34,097 bases of DNA from Desulfobulbus propionicus (GTDB taxonomy: Bacteria; Desulfobacterota; Dissulfuribacteria; Dissulfuribacterales; DYOW01). The notes beneath the pieces were generated by a model that saw only the letters and a list, made by a program, of their open reading frames with translations, was not told the origin of the DNA and searched no databases. This document shows, piece by piece, positions 8,099 to 18,188 of the stretch (its first letter is position 1; the number at the start of each line of letters is the position of its first letter). The stretch is taken from positions 1 to 34,097 of the forward strand of contig DYOW01000002.1 in NCBI GenBank assembly GCA_020720325.1, in the 5' to 3' direction. The position numbers were made by a program, and so were the translations under genes.

Positions 8099-9476
8099 TT
8101 TTATTCACCGATAAAAGTTGTAAAAGTTTTGGTCCTATAGTGTTTATAGCGCCGGCGCCAAGGGTAATGACAACATCCCCGTCCGCTAACCAGGCGCAGA
8201 CAGCCTCAGGCATATCATTAATATTTTTTATATAAAAGACATTTTCATGTCCTTTTTCCCTTATGCCTCTTACAAGCCTCTCACCTGTAATTCCAAGAAT
8301 AGGCTTTTCGCTTGCGGCATAAATATCGCTTATCCACAAAAGATCAGCATCATTAAAACATCCTGTAAATTCGTCCATTAATGCATGGGTTCTGGAATAA
8401 CGGTGGGGTTCGAAAAGTACTATTATGCGGGAATTAGGAAAGGTTCTTTTTGCGGTGTCAAGGGTAGCGCGGATTTCAGTGGGATGATGTCCGTAGTCAT
8501 CAATAACAATAATTCCCTTTTCATTTCCTATTACCTCAAATCTCCTTCCAACACCGTCAAATATCTCTATGCCTTTTTTAATCTTATCAAAGGGTATTTC
8601 AAGCTCAAGAGCCACGCCAATCGCCGCAAGGGAATTTCTGACATTATGTATTCCGGGAACCTTTAATTTTATTTCCCCTAATTCCAGATCATTATGGGAT
8701 ACCACATAACTTGATGAAAAACCGTCAAGCTTTATATTTGTTGCTATAATGTCATTTTCAGGGGATAATCCGTAAAATATGCTTGGTCCCATAAGCTCTT
8801 TTCTGATCTTAACAAGAAGTGGGTCATCACCGCATAACACTGACATGCCGTAAAAGGGAACCCTGTTCAAAAATTCAAGAAAACTATCGTAAATAGCATC
8901 TATATCAGGAAAATAGTCCATATGTTCCATATCTATATTTGTGACAACTGCAATTGCCGGGGAAAGCCTTAAAAAACTTCCGTCACTTTCATCTGCCTCA
9001 GCGACAAGAAAATCTCCTTCTCCCCAGACTGCATTACTTTTAAAGGATTTCACAACACCGCCGATAATTACGGTAGGATCAGTCCCTGCCTCCCTTAGAA
9101 TTGATGAAACCATTGAAGTGGTGGTTGTTTTTCCGTGTGATCCTGCCACTGCAATACCAAATTTTTTAAGTCTCATTAGACTTGCAAGCATCTCTGCCCT
9201 GGGAATAACAGGAATCAGCGCCGCCCTTGCGGCTATTAATTCAGGATTTTCCTCTTTTATGGCGGATGAGACAACAACAACATCTGCGCCAAGGACATGC
9301 TGAGGTTCATGACCTTTGTAAATTACCCCTCCAAACTGGCGTAGATTTCTGGTTATTTCGCTGTCTTTTAGATCTGAGCCGCTCACAAGAAAACCGAGAT
9401 TTAATAAAATTCTTGCGATACCGCTCATTCCAATGCCGCCAATCCCGATAAAATGTATGTGTTGTCTTTTATACAT
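8082..9476 (-). CDS. murC: UDP-N-acetylmuramate--L-alanine ligase MurC
   Basis: ATP-dependent ligase that adds L-Ala to UDP-MurNAc in the cytoplasm, 464 residues. The N-terminal UDP-binding Rossmann domain starts with HFIGIGGIGMSGIA. The P-loop GSHGKTTTT is at 112-120, and the ligase-specific DDYGHHPTEI segment is in the central-to-C-terminal part. Length is normal for the family. AAAGGA just before the ATG is a good ribosome binding site. The gene starts 20 bases after murG and overlaps murB at its end. Confidence 0.97.
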   Translation of the reverse strand: MYKRQHIHFIGIGGIGMSGIARILLNLGFLVSGSDLKDSEITRNLRQFGGVIYKGHEPQHVLGADVVVVSSAIKEENPELIAARAALIPVIPRAEMLASLMRLKKFGIAVAGSHGKTTTTSMVSSILREAGTDPTVIIGGVVKSFKSNAVWGEGDFLVAEADESDGSFLRLSPAIAVVTNIDMEHMDYFPDIDAIYDSFLEFLNRVPFYGMSVLCGDDPLLVKIRKELMGPSIFYGLSPENDIIATNIKLDGFSSSYVVSHNDLELGEIKLKVPGIHNVRNSLAAIGVALELEIPFDKIKKGIEIFDGVGRRFEVIGNEKGIIVIDDYGHHPTEIRATLDTAKRTFPNSRIIVLFEPHRYSRTHALMDEFTGCFNDADLLWISDIYAASEKPILGITGERLVRGIREKGHENVFYIKNINDMPEAVCAWLADGDVVITLGAGAINTIGPKLLQLLSVNKNAYVS

Positions 9477-9496
9477 ATATCCTTTATCCCCTGATA

Positions 9497-10651
9497 TTAA
9501 ATTAATTGCCCTGTAAAATTTCCTGGTTTTATTGTTTCACTTTTATTGACAAGGTTTAAGTTTGCTATTTTTATAATATTTTCCGCTATATCCTGAGCTG
9601 CGTTTGTTTTCCCCAATTCTCTTGCCCTTAAAGACATATTTTTTAATCTCTCAGGCTGATTTATTAGGGATTCTATCTCTGATGCAAGCTTAACTGCGCC
9701 GGTCTCATCCTGTCTGAAAAAGAGGGCTGCCCCTGCATCCTGTATTTTTTTGGCATTTTCATCCTGATGACCACTGGTTGAATGGGGAAACGGGATAAAA
9801 ATCGCGGGTTTTCCCACTGCCGCAATCTCAGATATTGTGGTTGCGCCTGCCCTGCATATCACAAGGTCGGCGCAGTTATAAGCGCTTCCCATATCAGTTA
9901 TAAAATCATGCGCTCTGGCATTTATATTATTTTTTATATAAAATTCCTCAAGTTCCTTTTGGTCATTTTTTCCGCTCTGGTGAATAACCTCAATCTTTAT
10001 AGCGGAATTGCTCAAAATCTGCATTGCAGAGCTTGCAAGCCTGTTAAGTCCTGTAGCTCCCTGGCTGCCGCCAATAACCAAAATCTTAAAAAAATCCGAA
10101 CCTGACCCGAAAAACTTGGTATTGTTACAGGCAAGTATTTCTTTTCTGATTGGATTACCCGTTAATATAACATTTTTATCAGGAAAAAAATCCTTTGTTT
10201 CATTAAAACTTGTAAAAATTATATCTGAAAATCTGGCAGAAAGTCTGTTGGATAAACCTGGTTTCAGATTTTGTTCGTGTATGGCGGTGGTCTTACCCAA
10301 TATCTTTGCGGCAAGAATTACAGGACCCGCCACATATCCGCCTACCCCCACAACAATATGGGGATTAAATCTCATTATCTCCCTGGCAGATGATAAAATA
10401 TTAAAGGGAAGATTAAAAAGTGATATAATAGTCCCTGAAATGCCCATGCCCATTATTGGCTTTACGTTTAATATCCTGTGGCCCCATCCTGTATTTTCCA
10501 ATGCCATCATTTCAATTGGTCTTCCTGTTCCTATCCACAAAACCTCAGTGTCGCAAATATCCTCAAGGGCTTTAATAATTGCGACACCAGGAAAAATATG
10601 CCCTCCTGTGCCGCCTCCTGTTATAATAACCCTTATGCTACCTGCCTTCAT
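9497..10651 (-). CDS. murG: Lipid II synthase MurG (undecaprenyl-PP-MurNAc-pentapeptide GlcNAc transferase)
   Basis: GT28 glycosyltransferase that turns lipid I into lipid II on the inner face of the membrane, 384 residues. The first glycine-rich loop GGTGGHIFPG is at 13-22, a second motif GGSQGATGLN opens the C-terminal domain, and ICRAGATTISEI is the nucleotide-binding helix. The ATG overlaps the end of murD by 14 bases and is preceded by AAGGA. In most dcw clusters ftsW lies between murD and murG. Here the overlap leaves no room for it. Confidence 0.97.
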   Translation of the reverse strand: MKAGSIRVIITGGGTGGHIFPGVAIIKALEDICDTEVLWIGTGRPIEMMALENTGWGHRILNVKPIMGMGISGTIISLFNLPFNILSSAREIMRFNPHIVVGVGGYVAGPVILAAKILGKTTAIHEQNLKPGLSNRLSARFSDIIFTSFNETKDFFPDKNVILTGNPIRKEILACNNTKFFGSGSDFFKILVIGGSQGATGLNRLASSAMQILSNSAIKIEVIHQSGKNDQKELEEFYIKNNINARAHDFITDMGSAYNCADLVICRAGATTISEIAAVGKPAIFIPFPHSTSGHQDENAKKIQDAGAALFFRQDETGAVKLASEIESLINQPERLKNMSLRARELGKTNAAQDIAENIIKIANLNLVNKSETIKPGNFTGQLI

Positions 10652-12056
10652 ATTTTTCCTTAATATCTGCCACAGCCTTCATAAAGGCATCGCCCCTTTC
10701 TTCGTAATTTTTAAACATATCAAAGCTTGCGCATGCAGGTGAAAGCAAAACCGCATCATTAGGAGCAGCCATTTCTTTTGCAAGGGAAACAGCCTCATAA
10801 ATCGCCTCAAAACCATTTTTTTTGCTATTTATCATTATTACAGGGATAATATCTTCAAAAACATTTCTGAGAGATTCAGCCTCTTCACCAATTAGTATTG
10901 CTGCTTTCAGCCTTTTGGAAAGGGCATAACTCTTAAGCGGCAAATAACTCTCACCTTTTCCCCTGCCTCCGGCAATAAGCGCCACTGGATTTGAAATAGC
11001 GTCAAGGGCCTTCATAACCGATGCCACATTGGTTGCTTTTGAGTCATTATAATACTCTACATTATTAATTTTTTCCACAAATTGTATCCTGTGCGCAGGG
11101 GCTTTAAAATTATTTATTGTCCCTTGAATTGCCTCTCCTTCCACATTATTAATAAGTCCGAGAATTGCGGCGCAGGCAAGGTTTTCAAGATTGTGCGAGC
11201 CTTTTAACCGCCATTTTGATATGTTAAATCTCTGGGATTTACCGGGAATTTCTGTAATAAGGGTATTATTATCTATCTTCGCAAAATAATTGCCCTTCGG
11301 ATTATCGCCAAATAATATCATATTATTTGTTTTTTCCTTAAATCTATCTTCAAACTCCAAAAGATTTGAGTTTAACACAAGATATCCGTCTTTTTTAAGA
11401 AAATCACATACCTTAAACTTTGAATTAATATAATTTTCAAAACTTTTGTATCTGTCAAGGTGATCTGGCGTTATGTTGGTAATTGCGACCGATGTGAAAA
11501 CCGGCGACCCAAAATCATTAAGCTCTGAGAAACAATCAATTTGAAAACTGCTTATCTCAAGAACAGCAACCCTTCTGGTATTTCCATCCGCCACATATCC
11601 AATCAGTGGTTTTCCTATATTTCCCGCTACCGCCACAGGAATATCCGCATTCTTGAAGATACAGCCAGTAAGACTTGTGGTTGTGGTCTTGCCGTTTGTG
11701 CCTGTAATGCCGATAACAGGGCCGTCCCATAGCCTTATAGCAAGGTCAATCTCTCCCATAATTGGGATCTGTCTTTTTTTAATCTCTTTGATAATATCCA
11801 AATCAGGTGATATGCCAGGACTTGCCACAACAAGACTGGCATCTTTTATTGAATCAATAGTATGTCCGCCGGTTTCAAGATAAACATTATTAAGCCTGCA
11901 AAAATCAATAAAATCTCCTGATAAAGAAGAAAGTGGTTTATTATCGCTCAATAATACCTTTTTACCCTGAGATATAGCCCACCTTACAACCTCCCGGCCT
12001 GATATGCCTGCCCCAAGGACAGTTATGTTATTAATCTTTTCGAGTTTTTCTTTCAT
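10638..12056 (-). CDS. murD: UDP-N-acetylmuramoylalanine--D-glutamate ligase MurD
   Basis: ATP-dependent ligase that adds D-Glu, 472 residues. N-terminal dinucleotide-like fold [13 protein letters not shown]-loop [12 protein letters not shown] at 116-127, central [11 protein letters not shown] and ITPDHLDRY, and C-terminal YNDSKATN are all classic MurD signatures. The start overlaps the mraY stop in an ATGA arrangement and has only a poor ribosome binding site, so translation is probably coupled to mraY. Confidence 0.97.
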   Translation of the reverse strand: MKEKLEKINNITVLGAGISGREVVRWAISQGKKVLLSDNKPLSSLSGDFIDFCRLNNVYLETGGHTIDSIKDASLVVASPGISPDLDIIKEIKKRQIPIMGEIDLAIRLWDGPVIGITGTNGKTTTTSLTGCIFKNADIPVAVAGNIGKPLIGYVADGNTRRVAVLEISSFQIDCFSELNDFGSPVFTSVAITNITPDHLDRYKSFENYINSKFKVCDFLKKDGYLVLNSNLLEFEDRFKEKTNNMILFGDNPKGNYFAKIDNNTLITEIPGKSQRFNISKWRLKGSHNLENLACAAILGLINNVEGEAIQGTINNFKAPAHRIQFVEKINNVEYYNDSKATNVASVMKALDAISNPVALIAGGRGKGESYLPLKSYALSKRLKAAILIGEEAESLRNVFEDIIPVIMINSKKNGFEAIYEAVSLAKEMAAPNDAVLLSPACASFDMFKNYEERGDAFMKAVADIKEKYEGR

Positions 12057-13132
12057 CTTAGTTTTAGTGTGCTTATTGCGATAAGTCCAAGAATAAGTGA
12101 AATAATCCAGAACCTCACTATAACCTTGGGTTCTTTCCAGCCAGAAAGTTCAAAATGATGATGAATTGGAGCCATCTTAAATATGCGTTCACCGCCGCTT
12201 AACTTAAAGTAACCCACCTGCATCATAACAGACAGCGCCTCCATAACAAAGACACCGCCAACTATTACAAGCAAAATCTCCTGTTTAACAAGTATTGCCA
12301 CAGCTCCAAGGGCGCCTCCCAGTGAAAGCGAACCCACATCGCCCATGAAAATACTCGCAGGATATGTGTTATACCACAGAAAACCAATGCCAGCCCCAAC
12401 CATTGCGGCGCAAAAAATTGTAAGTTCCCCCACCCCTGTCACAAATGGTATCTGCAGGTATTCGGCAATCCTAACGTTTCCGGCAAAATAGCTAAAAAGC
12501 ACATAAACAGCAGAGGCGACTATAAAAGGGCCAATTGCAAGGCCGTCAAGACCGTCAGTAAGGTTTACTGCATTTGAACATCCAACCACAACAAACGGCG
12601 CAAAAATCATATAGGCATAACCTATATCAGGTCTGATATTTTTAAAAAATGGAAGGCTTAGTTTTGTATCCCAGTTATTAAAATACATAAGCGCAAGGGA
12701 TGCAACAATCACAAATGATATTTGCAGCGCCATTTTGCCCCTTGCAGACAGTCCTTTTGTATTTTTTCTGCTTATTTTCCTGTAGTCGTCAATAAAACCT
12801 ATTCCTGCAAAAGCCACAAGTATAAATAAAACAAGCCATGTATAATGATTTGTAAGGTCAGACCACAGAAGGGCGCTAACACTTATTGAGAAAACAATAA
12901 GAATTCCACCCATACTTGGTGTTCCAGCCTTGGCAAGGTGTGATTTTGGCCCGTCATCCCTTATTATCTGACCCATTTGCAATTTTTGCATTTTTTTAAT
13001 AAACCATGGTCCCAAAAACAACATAAGGAAAAGCGATGTTAAAGCAGCATAAATGCTCCGAAATGTTATGTACTTAAATACATTAAATATTATATATATA
13101 TCTGATAATGGGTAAAATAAATGAAAAAGCAT
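12053..13132 (-). CDS. mraY: Phospho-N-acetylmuramoyl-pentapeptide transferase MraY
   Basis: Polytopic membrane enzyme that transfers phospho-MurNAc-pentapeptide to undecaprenyl phosphate, giving lipid I. It has 359 residues and about ten membrane segments. Signatures are [18 protein letters not shown] near the start, the FIDDYRK aspartate pair, [10 protein letters not shown] and the late [13 protein letters not shown] histidine cluster. All expected catalytic residues are present. Its ATG shares one base with the murE-murF stop (TAATG), and AAAAGGA in that gene's end serves as ribosome binding site. Confidence 0.98.
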   Translation of the reverse strand: MLFHLFYPLSDIYIIFNVFKYITFRSIYAALTSLFLMLFLGPWFIKKMQKLQMGQIIRDDGPKSHLAKAGTPSMGGILIVFSISVSALLWSDLTNHYTWLVLFILVAFAGIGFIDDYRKISRKNTKGLSARGKMALQISFVIVASLALMYFNNWDTKLSLPFFKNIRPDIGYAYMIFAPFVVVGCSNAVNLTDGLDGLAIGPFIVASAVYVLFSYFAGNVRIAEYLQIPFVTGVGELTIFCAAMVGAGIGFLWYNTYPASIFMGDVGSLSLGGALGAVAILVKQEILLVIVGGVFVMEALSVMMQVGYFKLSGGERIFKMAPIHHHFELSGWKEPKVIVRFWIISLILGLIAISTLKLR

Positions 13133-16131
13133 TAATCCTTTTCCTTAAACTTATCAATAATAAAATCCGCTGCTTTTCTAAGTCCAATTGAATTTGATGC
13201 CTTGAGCAAAACAGCGCTGTCTGCAAACATCGCCTTAAGGTCACATTTTGAAAGCCAATCAATCAAAAGTTCAACATTATTAAAGTGTGTGATGTTAACC
13301 CTTTTAAGGTATGGGCTTTCATTAAAATACATAAAATTTTCACCCACATAAATAACTTCGTCAATGCCTGTGCCAAAAACAGAAGCGCCAAGTTCTTTAT
13401 GATATATGTGTGTGTTTTCACCAAGCTCAAGCATATCTCCGATTATTGCAATCTTTTTGGTATTTTTTCTTACTGCAATAAGGTTTTCCATTGCCTCTTT
13501 CATAGACGCAGGGCTTGCATTGTATGAATCATCAATAAGAAGAAAATTATTTGAAAGTGTGACAGGATTTAGCCTTCCCCTTACAGGCGCCACTTCTTCA
13601 AGGGCGTCTTTTATATCCCCTGTGGAGATTCCAAGGATATGACCTATGGCTATTGCGGATAAGGCATTTTGAACAGATGCCCTTCCCATAGTCTTAAGAT
13701 TTATTTCAATTTCCACACCCATGAGGTCTATAACAGCGCTGGTTTCTCCTTTTTCAGTTATGCGCCAGTTTTTGCAGCAAACAATCTGTTCAATATTATT
13801 TGAATCTTCCCCGCGCCTTTCAAAGGAAAATCCCAACTGCTGGCAGGAAAAATCCCCTGATAATTCCATAAGTATTGGGTCATCCATATTGATTAGGGCA
13901 ATATCTGTTTCAAGAAGGCTTTCAAAGAGGGCTTTCTTTTCATTTATAACCCCGTTAATTCCTCCAAGATACTCAAGATGCGCCGGCTGAATTGTGGTGA
14001 TAAGTCCTATCTGGGGACGGGCAATCTCACAAAGCCTTGAAATTTCGCCTTTTTGATTCATACCCATCTCAAGCGCCGCCCATTCGTGAAAAGGGGTTGC
14101 GCCAAGAAGAGTTAATGGAAGTCCTATAAGGTTATTAAAATTACCCTTTGTCTTAAGTGTATCAAATTTTTTAGCGACAACAGCCGCGATAAATTCCTTT
14201 GAAGATGTCTTGCCGCAGCTTCCTGTTATGCCTATAGTCTTTAATCCAAGTCTTTCCCTGTGCCATTTTGCAAGGTCTCCAAGGGCATGTAAAGTATCCT
14301 CAACACCGATTATTGTAACATTGCTGTTTCTGTATTTTGATGCAAGGTCATATCTTTTTCTGTCAATAACAAGGGCAGACACGCCTTTTTTAACGGCTTC
14401 GTCAAGATAATCATGGGCGTCAAATCTTTCGCCTTTTAATGCCACAAAAAGATTTGCGAATTTAAGGTTTCTTGTGTCAGTGGAAATACCCATAAAAATA
14501 TTATCAGAGTCACCAGCAAGCATTGTTCCTTCAATTTGGGACATTATCTGGTCAACCTTTGCGGAAAGTTTATAGCCTGACGATATTTCAGATAAAATCT
14601 CAACGGAATTAATATTTGAGCAGGCGGCTTTTATTTCTTCATGGTCAAGAAATCTCTCTTTTTTATCCCCGATAATCTGGTAATCCTCATGTCCCTTTCC
14701 GGCAATAAGGATGCAATCTCCCTGTTTTGCGAGCATTGCCGCGGCTTTTATGGCAGGCCTTCTGTCAGGAATCACCATAAATTTATCTTTATTTATAATG
14801 TTATATCCTGAAAGAGCGTCAGTTCCCTTTAATATATCAAAAATTATGCTGTCAGGGTCTTCGGAGCGCGGATTATCAGAGGTTATAATCACATGGTCAG
14901 CATAAACACCGGCAATTTCAGCCATTACAGACCTTTTATCCCTGTCCCTGTCGCCTCCACAGCCAAAAACTACAATAAGCTTCTCATTAACAATCTCTCT
15001 TAATACGGAAAGCACATTTTTAAGCGCATCCGGCGTATGGGCATAGTCAACAAATGCAGATATATTTTTTTCAATGGAAACAGGCTCAAGCCTTCCAGGG
15101 ACAAACGTTATATTTTCAATGCCAGCCTTTATGTCTTCAATATTTATATCAAGGCTTATTCCCGCAGAAATTGCAGTTAATATATTTAAAAGATTATGTC
15201 TTCCGATAAGCCTGCTTTTTATATCAATTTCGCCCCTGGGGGTGATACATCTTGTTATAATGCCGTTAATGCCTGAATAAAACGCCCTTGGTCTGACCAT
15301 TGCGTCAGGACTGAAACCATAGCTTATCCTGTTTTTATCACCAGAAAGCGACTCCCAAAGCCTTATTCCATAATCATCGTCAATATTTACAACAGCAGTC
15401 TCATAATCATATTCGTTAAAAAGTCTTGATTTTGCAACAAAATAGTTTTCCATATTGATATGATAATCAAGATGATCGTGCGTAAGATTTGTAAAGATAA
15501 CAGTCTTAAACCTTAATCCAAGGACTCTTTTCTGGTCAAGGGCATGGGATGACACCTCCATTGCCACTGTCTTAACATCTTCAGTAAGCATATCATCAAG
15601 AATGCTGTTTATATCAATCTGATTTGGAGTGGTCAGATTTGATTGTACTAATTTATTATTATATCTCTGATTTATTGTGCCAATAACACCTGAATTTATT
15701 TTTGCCTGTTTCAGAATTGATTCAATTATATAAGTTGTGGTTGTCTTTCCGTTTGTTCCTGTTATGCCTATCAAATCAAGCTTTGTTGAAGGATTATCAT
15801 AATACATACTAGATACATAGCCCAAATAAGTATATGTGTCATCCACTGCAAAAACGGTTATATCATCTGTAACAACGTCTTTTATCTTAAAAAAATCATT
15901 TTTATTGACACAAATATATTTGGCTCCGTTCTTAATTGCAGCAGGAACAAATTCAATTCCATCTGATTTTGTCCCTTTTATTGCCACAAAAAGATTCCCT
16001 GGCTTAACTTTTCTGGAATCACAGGCAATTCCTGAGATAATATCCTTAAGACCGGATGATATTTCATTTAAAAGAATTTCTTCTTCAGATGTATTTTCAA
16101 AAAAATCATTAAAAAAGCGAAGATATTGCAT
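13132..16131 (-). CDS. murE-murF: MurE-MurF fusion ligase
   Basis: A single uninterrupted 999-residue frame carries two complete Mur ligases. Residues 1 to about 505 are Mur[17 protein letters not shown]-loop [12 protein letters not shown] (122-133), [13 protein letters not shown] and the DNPR motif at 419-422. DNPR marks meso-diaminopimelate as the added amino acid. Residues from about 515 to 999 are Mur[18 protein letters not shown]-loop [11 protein letters not shown] (634-644) and [11 protein letters not shown]. Together they add meso-DAP and then D-Ala-D-Ala to the UDP-MurNAc-dipeptide. The joint is a short region with no obvious long linker. AAGGAG nine bases before the ATG is a good ribosome binding site. 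MurE-MurF fusions are known elsewhere (for example Bordetella) but are uncommon. Confidence 0.96.
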   Translation of the reverse strand: MQYLRFFNDFFENTSEEEILLNEISSGLKDIISGIACDSRKVKPGNLFVAIKGTKSDGIEFVPAAIKNGAKYICVNKNDFFKIKDVVTDDITVFAVDDTYTYLGYVSSMYYDNPSTKLDLIGITGTNGKTTTTYIIESILKQAKINSGVIGTINQRYNNKLVQSNLTTPNQIDINSILDDMLTEDVKTVAMEVSSHALDQKRVLGLRFKTVIFTNLTHDHLDYHINMENYFVAKSRLFNEYDYETAVVNIDDDYGIRLWESLSGDKNRISYGFSPDAMVRPRAFYSGINGIITRCITPRGEIDIKSRLIGRHNLLNILTAISAGISLDINIEDIKAGIENITFVPGRLEPVSIEKNISAFVDYAHTPDALKNVLSVLREIVNEKLIVVFGCGGDRDRDKRSVMAEIAGVYADHVIITSDNPRSEDPDSIIFDILKGTDALSGYNIINKDKFMVIPDRRPAIKAAAMLAKQGDCILIAGKGHEDYQIIGDKKERFLDHEEIKAACSNINSVEILSEISSGYKLSAKVDQIMSQIEGTMLAGDSDNIFMGISTDTRNLKFANLFVALKGERFDAHDYLDEAVKKGVSALVIDRKRYDLASKYRNSNVTIIGVEDTLHALGDLAKWHRERLGLKTIGITGSCGKTSSKEFIAAVVAKKFDTLKTKGNFNNLIGLPLTLLGATPFHEWAALEMGMNQKGEISRLCEIARPQIGLITTIQPAHLEYLGGINGVINEKKALFESLLETDIALINMDDPILMELSGDFSCQQLGFSFERRGEDSNNIEQIVCCKNWRITEKGETSAVIDLMGVEIEINLKTMGRASVQNALSAIAIGHILGISTGDIKDALEEVAPVRGRLNPVTLSNNFLLIDDSYNASPASMKEAMENLIAVRKNTKKIAIIGDMLELGENTHIYHKELGASVFGTGIDEVIYVGENFMYFNESPYLKRVNITHFNNVELLIDWLSKCDLKAMFADSAVLLKASNSIGLRKAADFIIDKFKEKD

Positions 16132-16144
16132 AAGTCTTTACTCC

Positions 16145-17836
16145 TTATTTAAATTTTAGCTGACATAGGGTTTTATGATTAATAGTGGTTCCGGGCGACG
16201 GGTATTGGGAAATCACAATTCCTGATCCTTCAAAAGACATGCCACATGAGCCATGAAGGGTTTTAAGGGCTTTTCTCATGGACATTCCGGACATATCAGG
16301 CATATTTTTTAAAACAGTTATATCTTCTTTTTGCGTGAATAACTCATTTTTATTCTGTGTATTTTCTTGCATTGTCAGCAGTTTAATTTTACTTGCATTT
16401 TGCGCCATTTCAAGAAATCTTTTTACATAATTATTTATTTCCTGCTGGTTAAAATCCATGCCGTTTGCTGAAATTATATATGATACCACAGGGTTATTAA
16501 CAGGATAATGCCCTATGATAATCATCTGTCTGTTCTCTTCACCGGAAAGATTAGGATTAATGTCATATGTGACAATGGGTTTTCCGTTGCTCAGGCTAAG
16601 AATTTTCCTTAAAAAAGCGCTGTATTTTTTTAATTCAAGCCTTTCAGCTTCAACCTCTTTTATGCTGTCTTTATTAAAGGCGTTAAAGCTAAAAAAAGGT
16701 TTCACCAGTTTGCCATCATTTATCAGGGCTGAGTATGCCCTTAATATCTGCAAAGGAGTTCCGTAAACATCCAACAGGTTTCTCTGTCCTGAATTAACAG
16801 CATCCTTAATTAATCCTCCTGTTTCATCAGGCAGGTCAATTTCTGTGTTTTGTCCGAATCCAAGAGAGACAAACAGGGAATGAAAATTTCCTTCATCTGT
16901 TATTGCCTTTAACATATTTTCATCAAAATGGCTCAAAATTTTGATATTTTCATTGATATTTGAGGGAATATTTTCCTTTACATTAGCAGAAGTCAACTCA
17001 AAAGAAGGATTATTTTTTTTATATGTTATCCAGTTTGAAAGGAGTATTACGGGTATTGGTCTGAAATTCTGGGTTATTGAGTTATTATTTATTTTTTTAT
17101 TATCTTTTATAAATAAATCATGATCTATAAGGGGATAATTGGCCATAGCAAGTATTTCGCCGGTGTCTATACCCATAAATATTGCAGAACCGGTTCCCCT
17201 AACATTTGACAATAGCTTTCCAAGCTCTGTTTCAGCATTTTTCTGGAGATTTTTTTCCATTGTTATATGAAAGGAAGGATTAATTTCATAATTTTCAAAA
17301 ATCTGATTTCTTAAGCTATTTTCATAAAAATATTCTAATCCGTCAATGGCGCGGTTATCTTTATCCAAAAAACCAAGGATATTTAATGCAAGTTTATTAT
17401 GAGGATAAGCCCTTTTTTCCTTTCTGATTATCTCAGCGCCCTTAATCTCAAGTTTTTTTATCATTTCAACCTGCTGAAGGGTTAAATCATCGGCAATCAT
17501 GGTTATAATCCTTGCGTTTGAAACCTTGTTTATAAGCTCTTTTTCATCAACATACACAATAGCCGCAATGGATTTAATCCACGAAGAATTCTCTGATGTA
17601 TGGGAAGGAGAGATATATAATGAATAGGAAGCGTTATTACTGACAATTACTTCTCCGCTTCTGTCTATAATTACTGATCTTCTTATATTATTCGAATTAT
17701 GAAAGTTATAGGTGATAGATGACTGGGAATTTTCATTAAATATAAAGAGTTTAATGACAACAATGGATAAAAAAACAAAAAAGCTGATTTTTATAACATG
17801 AATGAAATATGTAGTCTTTTTTCGTTCTTTGCTCAT
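16145..17836 (-). CDS. ftsI: FtsI/PBP3-like division protein with degenerate transpeptidase motifs and C-terminal PASTA domain
   Basis: 563 residues in the ftsI position between ftsL and murE. One membrane segment (about 10-33) is followed by the PBP dimerisation/pedestal domain (RRSVIIDRSGEVIVS at 52-66, AYPHNKLALNILGFL at 143-157) and a transpeptidase-like domain. Family landmarks remain: GEILAMANYP (226-235), GFGQNTEIDLPDETGG (326-341) and TPLQILRAYSALINDG (360-375). The catalytic motifs do not. The place of EPGSTFK reads RPIPVIL (259-265), so the serine is Pro262 and the lysine Leu265. SxN is LSH (301-303) and KTG is KPI (419-421). A PASTA domain fills about 505-563. The frame is intact and collinear, so this is a pseudo-enzyme rather than a frameshifted gene. 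A structural or regulatory divisome role is inferred. Confidence 0.88.
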   Translation of the reverse strand: MSKERKKTTYFIHVIKISFFVFLSIVVIKLFIFNENSQSSITYNFHNSNNIRRSVIIDRSGEVIVSNNASYSLYISPSHTSENSSWIKSIAAIVYVDEKELINKVSNARIITMIADDLTLQQVEMIKKLEIKGAEIIRKEKRAYPHNKLALNILGFLDKDNRAIDGLEYFYENSLRNQIFENYEINPSFHITMEKNLQKNAETELGKLLSNVRGTGSAIFMGIDTGEILAMANYPLIDHDLFIKDNKKINNNSITQNFRPIPVILLSNWITYKKNNPSFELTSANVKENIPSNINENIKILSHFDENMLKAITDEGNFHSLFVSLGFGQNTEIDLPDETGGLIKDAVNSGQRNLLDVYGTPLQILRAYSALINDGKLVKPFFSFNAFNKDSIKEVEAERLELKKYSAFLRKILSLSNGKPIVTYDINPNLSGEENRQMIIIGHYPVNNPVVSYIISANGMDFNQQEINNYVKRFLEMAQNASKIKLLTMQENTQNKNELFTQKEDITVLKNMPDMSGMSMRKALKTLHGSCGMSFEGSGIVISQYPSPGTTINHKTLCQLKFK

Positions 17837-17840
17837 AGAT

Positions 17841-18188
17841 TTAATCCCTGAGCCTTATTGTTTGATTTTCTTTTGGCGGATGCAAGCCCAGTTTTTTACT
17901 GTATTCATTATGGAGTTTTTGGGAAAAAAAATTGTTTTTTTCATCTGTAAGCGCTTTATACTGATTTATTAACGTATTCTGCTGTTCTTTCTGAGCATAT
18001 ATTTCCTGAAGATTTTTATTATAAAGATTGTTTAATGTTATTGTTGTCAGGATAAAAAGAAGAAAAATAATAGAAATAACTGCAATTTTGATTATTAACA
18101 AATCAATATCGCCGGAGCTCACACCTGCGCTATAGCTTTTGGCGCTATAATGCCTTGTGTAACTGTAACTTGCCGCTCTATAAGACAT
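17841..18188 (-). CDS. ftsL: FtsL-like division protein
   Basis: A small bitopic protein of 115 residues. A ~28-residue cytoplasmic tail is followed by one membrane segment (about 29-52) and a periplasmic coiled-coil-like stretch rich in Gln, Lys and Leu. It ends in LGLHPPKENQTIRL, which resembles the conserved FtsL end (LGMxxPxxxQxxxL). Identification rests on this layout plus position between rsmH and ftsI. FtsL/FtsB/FtsQ normally regulate FtsW-FtsI. The start overlaps rsmH by 11 bases, with GGAGG nine bases upstream. Confidence 0.85.
   Translation of the reverse strand: MSYRAASYSYTRHYSAKSYSAGVSSGDIDLLIIKIAVISIIFLLFILTTITLNNLYNKNLQEIYAQKEQQNTLINQYKALTDEKNNFFSQKLHNEYSKKLGLHPPKENQTIRLRD

Noticed and set aside
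10008-10742. 244-codon plus-strand open frame opposite murG and the end of murD
   Set aside because: A shadow of two conserved genes on the other strand, with no domain and no ribosome binding site.
16145-17836. Loss of FtsI motifs as a result of frameshifts in the sequence
   Set aside because: Conserved landmarks before, between and after the three lost motifs stay in the same frame with near gap-free spacing, so compensating frameshifts around each motif are not credible.
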